Shown: positions 56,821 to 64,000 of the stretch, one piece after another
How the letters are laid out: each line of letters starts with the position of its first letter
How positions within the stretch are numbered: the first letter of the stretch is position 1
The notes under the pieces: generated by a model
What the model was told of the DNA's origin: nothing
The model's input: only the letters and a program-made list of their open reading frames with translations
The model's database searches: none
Source of the DNA: Bacillota bacterium
GTDB lineage: Bacteria; Bacillota; Clostridia; Lachnospirales; Lachnospiraceae
Direction: 5' to 3'
DNA length: 64,000 bases
Assembly (NCBI GenBank): GCA_023437365.1
Contig: JAEZGK010000077.1
Coordinates: 1-64,000, forward strand
Position numbers and translations under genes: made by a program

Positions 56821-59800
56821 ATGTCCTTGCAGCTTTTTCTCGGAAGTGCCGGTTCAGGTAAGTCATATCAGTTATACCGTGAAGTAATTGAATTATCGAA
56901 GATTAATCCCGGTACCAATTATCTTGTTATCGTGCCGGAGCAGTTTACCTTGCAGACACAGAAGGATATTGTGACCATGCACCCGGAGCACGGAGTCATG
57001 AATGTTGATATCCTTAGCTTTTTGCGCTTTGCATACAGGATATTTGAGGAAATAGGAGCAAAGGATTATCCTGTTCTTGAGGATACAGGAAAGAGTATGG
57101 TGCTACGCAAGGTGGTAGCAGAGAAACGGAAGGAGCTTAAGCTATTCGGCTCCAATGTTAAAAAACCGGGCTTTATCGGAGAGCTGAAATCTCTTCTGTC
57201 GGAGCTTTACCAGTATAATATCCTTCCCGAGGACTTTGAAAGGATGCAGGAGATTGCGGCTAAGAAACCTGTGCTGCAGGCAAAGCTTAAGGATCTTCTG
57301 ACTATTTATAACGGTTTCCGGGATTTCATGAAAGAGCATTATATCACAGCAGAGGAGCTGATGGTGGTGCTCAACCAGGCAATAGATCAATCCGAATGGA
57401 TCAAGGACACCGTAATCTGTCTGGATGGCTTTACTGGTTTTACCCCCTGCCAGTATCAGGTGCTTTTAAAAATGTTGAAATATGCCAGAAAGGTCATGGT
57501 AACAGTTACAATTGACCCTTCCGAGGATATTGCCGAGAATGTGGAGGAACATCGTTTATTTGGCTTAAGTAAAAAGACAATTCAAAAACTGTACCGACTG
57601 GCAGAGGAGGCAAAGGCGAAGATTGAACCTCCGGTTTATGCGGGTCTGAGCGGAGCATTGGCTGAGACAAAGGTACCCTACCGATATCGGAATTCGCAAG
57701 CACTGGCGGCTTTAGAGCATAATATTTTTCGTTATCCTTATCAGATATATGAGGACGAACAACAGGATATCAAGGTAAATATCTCAAGAGACAGGAACGG
57801 TGAGGTGGCTTTTCTCATACGAGAGATCAAGAGACTGATCCGGGAAGAGGGGTATCGTTATCAGGATATTGCAGTAGTGACAGGTGATGTGGAAGGATAT
57901 TCGCAAATAGTTAAAAGAGGGTTTAATATTGCCGAGATCCCTTGCTTTATCGACTATAAGAAGGATATACTGAATAATCCCTTTGTGGAATTGCTGCGTG
58001 CGGCGGTCACTTTAATCAGTGAGGATTTTAGTTATGAAGGGGTATTCAGGTACTTAAGAACCGGTCTGACGGATTTATTGACAGAAGAGATTGACCTGCT
58101 GGAGAACTATGTCCTTGCTCTTGGAATTCGAGGGTACAGACGTTGGTCGGAGCCCTTTACCAAAAGCTATAAAAGCAGGGAACCGCTTGATCTTGAGAAA
58201 ATGAATGAGGTGAGAAGCAAATTCATCCGGGATTTAGAGCCTTTGTATCAGGTACTTAAGGACAAAGAAAAGACGCTGCGGGATTACACAATCGCGCTTT
58301 ACGAGCTGGGAGTCCGACTTCGGATAGAGGAGAAATTGGAGGAATACCGAGAATTTTTTACGGCTAACAATCAGCCTTTGATAGCAAAGGAGTTCGAACA
58401 GGTATATCCGATCGTCATGGATCTTTATGATCAGATGGTTCTGCTTCTTGGGACAGAGCATTGCAGTCTGAAGGAGTTTACTGAAATACTCGATACTGGT
58501 TTTCTTGAAGTGAAGGTGGGTCTGATCCCTCCCGGAGTGGATGAAATAGTGGTTGGTGATACGGAACGAACCAGACTGAAGGATATTAAGGTTTTGTTTT
58601 TTATCGGAGTAAATGAAGGGATTATCCCCAAAGCCATCGGAAGCGGGGGAATTCTATCCGATATTGAGCGGGAGCTGTTGATAAATAATGAGATTGAGCT
58701 GGCGCCGACGAAACGTCAGCAGGCATTTACGGAACAATTTTATCTCTATCTGAATATGACGAAACCAAAGGAAAAGCTTTATCTCACTTACCATAAGGTA
58801 AATGAAGAAGGGAAGGCAGTGAATCCTTCTTTCCTGGTCGGAAAGCTGAAGGCTTTATTTCCAAAGCTGATCTGTGTCGAGGAAGAGGATAAGATTGAGG
58901 AGATGGAGTATATCTTGGGGGATGATGGGCTAGAGTATCTCGCCAGAGGTTTTCGTAATTATCACAGAAGCTCACCTTCAGATTTATGGAAAGAGCTGTA
59001 CCTTTATTACAGGACCAGCGAGGAGAAGAAACCCATCCTGAACAGGCTTGTGCAAGGAGCCTTCTATATCAATCGGGAGCAGGGAATATCGAAGGAGGCA
59101 GCGAGACTGCTGTATGGTACAGAGCTTAAGGGCAGTGTCACCAGGCTGGAACGATATGCGGGCTGTGCTTTTTCACATTTTATGAATTACGGTTTATCAC
59201 TGGAGGAACGAAAGGAATATAAGCTAGCAATCCCGGATATCGGAAATATCTTTCACAATGCGATCGATCGTTTTTCTAAACGCCTCGACGGCTCGGATTA
59301 TAACTGGCACACCATACCGGAGGAGGTCCGGGAGCAATGGGCAAAGGAGAGTGTACAAGCATCGGTGGAGGAATATGAGAATTCATTTCTCCGCAGTACG
59401 AAGCGTAATGAATATCTGATCACAAGGATGGAACGCATTACGGTAAGAACCCTTTGGGCTTTATGTAATCAAATCAAGCAGGGTGCCTTCGAACCTACAG
59501 GCTACGAAATGCCCTTTTACCATATCCCTGATACTACGATGACCTTACGGGGAAGGATTGACCGTCTGGATTTGTACGAGGAGGAGGATAAAGTCTATGT
59601 CAGGGTAGTGGATTATAAGTCCGGGCAGACCTTCTTCGATATTGGCAGTGTCTATTACGGTCTTCAGCAACAGCTTTCGGTTTATTTGAGTGCCGCAGTG
59701 GACTATCTGTCCGACAAATATCAGGGCAAACAGATTATACCTGCCGGTATCTTCTATTACCACATTGATGATCCTATCGTTGCCAAGTCGGAACAGGCAG

Positions 59801-60225
59801 AGGAAGAAATCTATAAGAGCTTAAGGATGAACGGTCTTGTAAACGGAGATCCCAAAGTGATAGCATTGATGGATCAGAAGCTGGCAGGACCCGATCAAGG
59901 CTTAAGAACCTCAGCCAAATCAGAGATCCTCCCGATTGAGACCAATAAGGAGGGGACTCTGACGAAGCGTTCCTCCGCAGCCAGTGCAGGTCAGTTGAAT
60001 GCGTTGGTGGAATATGTGAATGGAAAGCTTAGAGAGGACGGAAGGCAGATATTATCCGGAGATACAAGACTGAATCCATATCGGACGGAGAAGGCAACAG
60101 CCTGTGATTACTGCGAGTATAGAGCTGCCTGCGGCTTTGACTCAAAGCTCCCTGGACACGGCTATCGTAATCTTGCGAAGAAATCCGTGGAGGAGCTCAA
60201 AGCAGAAATCTGGGGGGAAGCTTAG
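56821..60225 (+). CDS. addB: ATP-dependent helicase/nuclease subunit B (AddB)
   Basis: 1134 residues. Walker A near the N-terminus ('LFLGSAGSGKSYQLY'), UvrD-like but degenerate helicase middle ('VLFFIGVNEGIIPKA'), and a C-terminal RecB-type nuclease with 'RGRIDRLDLYEEEDKVYVRVVDYKSG'. The Fe-S cysteines are the first in 'RYAGCAFSHF' and three in 'ACDYCEYRAACGFD'. With AddA it resects DNA ends at double-strand breaks and recognises Chi. ATG 56821 is chosen as the family start (MSLQLFLG); its SD (GGGG) is weak and the upstream ATG at 56809 is possible. Confidence 0.95.
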   Translation: MSLQLFLGSAGSGKSYQLYREVIELSKINPGTNYLVIVPEQFTLQTQKDIVTMHPEHGVMNVDILSFLRFAYRIFEEIGAKDYPVLEDTGKSMVLRKVVAEKRKELKLFGSNVKKPGFIGELKSLLSELYQYNILPEDFERMQEIAAKKPVLQAKLKDLLTIYNGFRDFMKEHYITAEELMVVLNQAIDQSEWIKDTVICLDGFTGFTPCQYQVLLKMLKYARKVMVTVTIDPSEDIAENVEEHRLFGLSKKTIQKLYRLAEEAKAKIEPPVYAGLSGALAETKVPYRYRNSQALAALEHNIFRYPYQIYEDEQQDIKVNISRDRNGEVAFLIREIKRLIREEGYRYQDIAVVTGDVEGYSQIVKRGFNIAEIPCFIDYKKDILNNPFVELLRAAVTLISEDFSYEGVFRYLRTGLTDLLTEEIDLLENYVLALGIRGYRRWSEPFTKSYKSREPLDLEKMNEVRSKFIRDLEPLYQVLKDKEKTLRDYTIALYELGVRLRIEEKLEEYREFFTANNQPLIAKEFEQVYPIVMDLYDQMVLLLGTEHCSLKEFTEILDTGFLEVKVGLIPPGVDEIVVGDTERTRLKDIKVLFFIGVNEGIIPKAIGSGGILSDIERELLINNEIELAPTKRQQAFTEQFYLYLNMTKPKEKLYLTYHKVNEEGKAVNPSFLVGKLKALFPKLICVEEEDKIEEMEYILGDDGLEYLARGFRNYHRSSPSDLWKELYLYYRTSEEKKPILNRLVQGAFYINREQGISKEAARLLYGTELKGSVTRLERYAGCAFSHFMNYGLSLEERKEYKLAIPDIGNIFHNAIDRFSKRLDGSDYNWHTIPEEVREQWAKESVQASVEEYENSFLRSTKRNEYLITRMERITVRTLWALCNQIKQGAFEPTGYEMPFYHIPDTTMTLRGRIDRLDLYEEEDKVYVRVVDYKSGQTFFDIGSVYYGLQQQLSVYLSAAVDYLSDKYQGKQIIPAGIFYYHIDDPIVAKSEQAEEEIYKSLRMNGLVNGDPKVIALMDQKLAGPDQGLRTSAKSEILPIETNKEGTLTKRSSAASAGQLNALVEYVNGKLREDGRQILSGDTRLNPYRTEKATACDYCEYRAACGFDSKLPGHGYRNLAKKSVEELKAEIWGEA

Positions 60226-60272
60226 GTTATAGTAAAGAGCAGTGAGTATAGCAGTATAGGAGGAAACTGAGT

Positions 60273-63200
60273 ATGGCCTGGACAGAAGCCCAGCAGAAGG
60301 TAATCGATACAAGAAATAAGAATTTACTGGTTTCGGCAGCAGCAGGTTCAGGAAAGACTGCGGTATTGGTTGAACGTATTATCTGTATGATTTCCAAAGG
60401 TGAGAAGCCGCTGGACATTGATCATCTGCTGGTTGTAACCTTTACGAATGCTGCAGCGGCGGAGATGCGGGAAAGAATCGGCAAAGCCTTGGAGGCAAAG
60501 CTATTGGCGGAGCCCGAGAATTGTCATCTGCAAAAGCAGCTGTCACTGCTGCAGAGTGCTCAGATTACGACGATTCACAGCTTCTGTCTGAATATCCTTC
60601 GTAATTATTTCCACCGGATCGATTTAGATCCCTCCTTTAAGATTGCGGAGGAGTCTGAGATTACTTTGATGAAAAGCGATGTCATAGCAGATATTCTGGA
60701 ACGATGGTATGAGGAGGGCAGGGAAGAGTTTCATACCTTTGTGGAAAGCTATTCCTACTCTAAATCTGACCTGCCGATTGAGGAGTTGATCCTTCAGTTA
60801 TATAATTTTTCAATGAGCGATCCCTGGCCGAAAGCGTGGATTGCAAGAATGCGCGAGGTATTTGATATAGCTTCTGTGAAGAGGATGTGTGAAACCTCCT
60901 GGATGAAGGAATTGGTAGCATATATTGATACAGTTGTAGGAGATCTGTTGAGGAAGAATAAGAAAGCTTTGGATATCTGCAGAGGAGCAGGAGGACCGTC
61001 TGCTTATGAGCCGGCGCTACTGTCTGACTGTTCCCTTCTGATGGAGCTGAACAATGCTGCTTCCTATGAGGAGTATGCGAAACTTTTTCCTGCTATTACC
61101 TTCGAACGCCTCTCTTCGAAAAGGGAGGAAGGGGTAATTCCCGAAATGAAAGAAAGTGTGAAGGGACTTCGAGAGGATATCAAAAAAGGCTTGAAGGAGC
61201 TTAGTGAACAGTATTTCTTCCAGCCACCGGAGGAGATGCTTTCGGATCTGCAGGCGTCAGGTAGAATTCTGCAGGTATTGTTTGATTTGGTACTGGAATT
61301 TATGGAAGAATTTGCAGGCAAAAAGGAAGAGAAAAATCTGATTGATTTTGGTGACCTGGAGCATTTTGCGTTAAAAATTCTTATAGATGAGCAGGCAACC
61401 AGAGAGCAGGGAAGAATTGTTCCTACAGAGGCTGCAAGGGAGCTTAGTGAACAGTTCGAAGAAATTTTGATTGATGAATATCAGGATAGTAACATGGTTC
61501 AGGAGACCATTCTCAGCAGTATCAGCAGAGAGAATATAGGAAGTCCGAATCGCTTTATGGTGGGGGATGTGAAGCAAAGTATCTATAAATTCCGTCTTGC
61601 CATGCCTGAAATCTTTATGGAGAAATACAATACCTATTCCTGTGAAGCAGAGGAAAAGGACGGAGGAGTAAATTACTACCAAAGAATTGATTTGGACAGA
61701 AACTTCAGAAGCAGACAATCGGTACTTGACTATGTGAACAGCATCTTTGAGCAGCTGATGCAAAAATCTGTGGGTGGCATCCTTTATGATGAGGCAGCTG
61801 CGCTTAAGTACGGAGGTCTATATAATCTACCGGAGCCGGAGGAAGCTATTGATACCGCGAGAGTTGCCCAGGATGTGGAGCTATTATTAACCACGGAGGC
61901 TTCACACGCTGAAAAAGGGTATGAGGATCAATCCTTAGAGGCTTCTGCTGAAGCGCCTGATGAGACAGCAGAAGAGCAGGAGGAAGCCGTATATACCAAA
62001 AAGGAACTGGAAGCCAGAGCAATCGCCCTCAGGATCAAGGAGCTGACCGATCCTGCCTCGGGGATGCTTGTCTTTGATCAGAGAGAAAAGAAATATCGTC
62101 CGGCCGCTTTTCGTGATATCGTCATATTGCTTCGAAGTATGACAGGCTGGTCCGAGGTTTTCGTAAATACATTGATGCAGGAGGGAATTCCCGCATATGC
62201 GGATACCGGTACGGGTTATTTTCAGACACTGGAGATAATGGCTGTACTGAATATGTTGCGGATTATTGATAATCCCAGGCAGGATATCCCTTTGGCGGGA
62301 GTCTTGTATTCGCCAATGGTCGGGATGACAACGACAGAGTTAGCTCTGATACGGGCAGCAGATAGAAATGCCGGTTTATATACCGCTTTGCAGAGCTTTG
62401 TTGCAGCGGAGACCGGAGATGCTGCGGCAGAGAATAATAATGCAGAATACGAAATGAATAAGGATGGTCAGGATAAGAGAAGCAGAGATTACGTGACTCT
62501 CCTACAAAAGGCCGGAAGCTTTCTGGCACTGTTGAAGGAATTCAGAGCCATGGTAAATCATGTACCGATCCATGAGCTGATACAGATTGTGCTCGAACAG
62601 ACCGGCTACTGCCATTATGTGAGTGCCATGCCGGGGGGAGAGAAAAGAAAAGCAAACCTCGATATGCTCCTCTCGCAAGCAGTACGATTTGAAAAAAGCA
62701 GCTACAGCGGTTTGTTCCACTTTATACGCTATATAGAAAAGCTCCATAAATACGAAGTGGACTTCGGAGAGGCATCCACCTCCGGAGAGCAGGATGATAC
62801 GGTAAGGATAATGAGTATCCATAAAAGTAAGGGCTTGGAATTTCCGATTGTCTTTGTCGGAGGTATGAGTAAGCAGTTCAATACACAGGACATAAGAAGC
62901 AGTCTCGTTCTCCACAGTCAGCTTGGTGTTGGGCCTGAGTATATTAATTGTGAGCAAAGAACAAAGGTTCCTACTTTGCTGAAGAAGGTAATTCAAAAAA
63001 AGGTTCAGACAGAGAACCTGGGTGAGGAGCTACGTGTGTTATACGTGGCTATGACCAGGGCCAGGGAGAAGCTGATCTTATCGGGTTATATAAAAAGCAC
63101 GGAGGAAATGCAGCAGAAGGAATTCTCCTTTTTTGAACTCCTTTCTGCGAAGAGCTATCTGGATTGGGTGCTGCCTGCGATGCTTAATCGACTCGGAGAG

Positions 63201-64000
63201 ATACCTTCACTGAATTCAACTGCTGCCTGCGTGGCTGCACCAGGGATGAGGATCACAGTACGCAGCAAGGAGGAGCTGCTACAAGAGGAAATGACGAAAC
63301 AGCTCTTTCTAAATAAGGATGAAGAAGAGCTATTAACCATCGATCCTGAGAACGTCTATAATAATAACCTAAAGGAAGAAATTAAATCAAGAATTAATTA
63401 CTTGTATCCTCATCGGCATTCTTCAGGTGTTAAGGTAAAGATGACGGTATCGGAGCTGAAGAAGCTAGGACAGAATCAGGATGAGGAGCAGAGCCAGAAG
63501 CTTTATCAAGCGGAACCGAAAGAAAGTAAAGTAGCCGTTCCATCCTTCCTCATAGATTCTGAGGAGGTAACCTCCGGGACTGATCGTGGTACCCTGTATC
63601 ACAGAGTGCTGGAGCTTATTGACTTAACCAGAGTTTATTCCAGAGAGGATCTGCAGGCTGAGCTTAGCCAATTGGTGAGCCGAAATAAACTGAGTGAGGA
63701 TGATGTTAAAAAGTTAAAACAGGATTATATTTATAATTTTGTTTCCTCTAAAGTAGCAGCTCGTATGAGAAAAGCTCAGATTTTAGGTGTGTTGCATAAG
63801 GAACAGCAATTCGTCATGGGAATGAATGCTTCAGAGGTCATAAAGGAAACAGACAGCGATGACTTAATCCTCATTCAGGGAATAATTGATGTATATTTTG
63901 AAGAGGAAGATGGATTGGTATTGCTGGATTATAAGTCAGACCTCGTGTCAGAGGAGGAGCAATTAGTCAGAAGGTATCGTGTCCAATTGAGCTATTACAA
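60273..64000 (+). CDS. addA: ATP-dependent helicase/nuclease subunit A (AddA), 3' end outside the window
   Basis: 1242 codons are visible with no stop before the right edge. AGGAGG lies 11 nt before the ATG. The UvrD/Rep-type helicase has Walker A 'VSAAAGSGKTAVLVERI', Walker B 'ILIDEYQDSNMVQ', 'VGDVKQSIYKFR', 'IMSIHKSKGLEFPIVFVGG' and 'RVLYVAMTRAREKL'. The C-terminal nuclease site is 'LIQGIIDVYFEEEDGLVLLDYKSD'. Only a few tens of residues should be missing compared with the usual length. It starts 47 nt after addB and forms the AddAB complex with it. Confidence 0.96.
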   Translation, partial: MAWTEAQQKVIDTRNKNLLVSAAAGSGKTAVLVERIICMISKGEKPLDIDHLLVVTFTNAAAAEMRERIGKALEAKLLAEPENCHLQKQLSLLQSAQITTIHSFCLNILRNYFHRIDLDPSFKIAEESEITLMKSDVIADILERWYEEGREEFHTFVESYSYSKSDLPIEELILQLYNFSMSDPWPKAWIARMREVFDIASVKRMCETSWMKELVAYIDTVVGDLLRKNKKALDICRGAGGPSAYEPALLSDCSLLMELNNAASYEEYAKLFPAITFERLSSKREEGVIPEMKESVKGLREDIKKGLKELSEQYFFQPPEEMLSDLQASGRILQVLFDLVLEFMEEFAGKKEEKNLIDFGDLEHFALKILIDEQATREQGRIVPTEAARELSEQFEEILIDEYQDSNMVQETILSSISRENIGSPNRFMVGDVKQSIYKFRLAMPEIFMEKYNTYSCEAEEKDGGVNYYQRIDLDRNFRSRQSVLDYVNSIFEQLMQKSVGGILYDEAAALKYGGLYNLPEPEEAIDTARVAQDVELLLTTEASHAEKGYEDQSLEASAEAPDETAEEQEEAVYTKKELEARAIALRIKELTDPASGMLVFDQREKKYRPAAFRDIVILLRSMTGWSEVFVNTLMQEGIPAYADTGTGYFQTLEIMAVLNMLRIIDNPRQDIPLAGVLYSPMVGMTTTELALIRAADRNAGLYTALQSFVAAETGDAAAENNNAEYEMNKDGQDKRSRDYVTLLQKAGSFLALLKEFRAMVNHVPIHELIQIVLEQTGYCHYVSAMPGGEKRKANLDMLLSQAVRFEKSSYSGLFHFIRYIEKLHKYEVDFGEASTSGEQDDTVRIMSIHKSKGLEFPIVFVGGMSKQFNTQDIRSSLVLHSQLGVGPEYINCEQRTKVPTLLKKVIQKKVQTENLGEELRVLYVAMTRAREKLILSGYIKSTEEMQQKEFSFFELLSAKSYLDWVLPAMLNRLGEIPSLNSTAACVAAPGMRITVRSKEELLQEEMTKQLFLNKDEEELLTIDPENVYNNNLKEEIKSRINYLYPHRHSSGVKVKMTVSELKKLGQNQDEEQSQKLYQAEPKESKVAVPSFLIDSEEVTSGTDRGTLYHRVLELIDLTRVYSREDLQAELSQLVSRNKLSEDDVKKLKQDYIYNFVSSKVAARMRKAQILGVLHKEQQFVMGMNASEVIKETDSDDLILIQGIIDVYFEEEDGLVLLDYKSDLVSEEEQLVRRYRVQLSYY

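Overview
The window looks like a chromosomal segment of a spore-forming, strictly anaerobic Clostridia bacterium, most likely in the Lachnospiraceae. The pointers are the rlmB-sigH-tRNA order, two SleC-type spore cortex-lytic enzymes, a SleB-like cortex hydrolase, a CIRCE-controlled groESL operon, addB-addA, Big_2 surface proteins, strong AGGAGG ribosome binding sites and moderate-to-low GC with very AT-rich intergenic regions. Species cannot be fixed from the sequence alone.

Layout. 0-5.5 kb is an accessory stretch. It starts with the tail of a surface protein, followed by two diverged copies of a ~310 bp promoter-bearing non-coding unit. The first copy carries a type I toxin-antitoxin locus (a 32-residue holin-like peptide with a predicted antisense RNA). 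Then come an AraC-type regulator, a toroid/VOC fusion protein and a SEC-C zinc protein. 5.5-10.6 kb holds an XRE regulator, a PAS histidine kinase paired with an HD-GYP response regulator, a GH-like (DUF4015) surface protein and a small membrane protein. 10.8-14.4 kb is housekeeping: rmlD-rmlB, rlmB, sigH and tRNA-Thr. 14.4-15.7 kb, just downstream of tRNA-Thr, is a gene-poor scar of an integration hot spot, with gene fragments, repeated terminator modules and tiny Cys-rich proteins. 15.8-21.3 kb has a PfkB kinase, a membrane protein with Ca2+-binding-type repeats, tRNA-Pro, a DUF1848 protein, a WYL regulator, an MmcQ-like protein and a metallophosphatase.

21.3-26.7 kb is the most unusual region. 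An ArsR repressor and an ArsP-like permease each have a matching palindromic operator. A promoter-peptide-terminator cassette encoding a Met/Cys-rich 26-residue peptide precedes metNIQ. Three minisatellites (12, 24 and 30 bp units), an array of SD/anti-SD mini-hairpins before metQ and a 116 nt near-perfect palindrome after it lie in the same stretch.

26.9-39.9 kb holds a DUF3810 metalloprotease-like protein, the cortex hydrolase, glnS, a DUF2225/DUF6062 pair, groESL, an Fe-S aldo/keto reductase facing a MocR regulator, an amidase, and thiT under a TPP riboswitch. 39.9-47.2 kb has tandem sleC-like genes and carAB with ArgR-type boxes. A 300 nt strongly folded intergenic element (47.55-47.85 kb) follows. 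47.9-64 kb holds a glyoxalase-like protein, dCMP deaminase, a Big_2 protein, an OmpR/HK two-component pair, 6S RNA, nadE, degV, addB and addA, the last running off the right edge.

All starts, promoters and RNA folds were read by eye; no database search or folding program was run.
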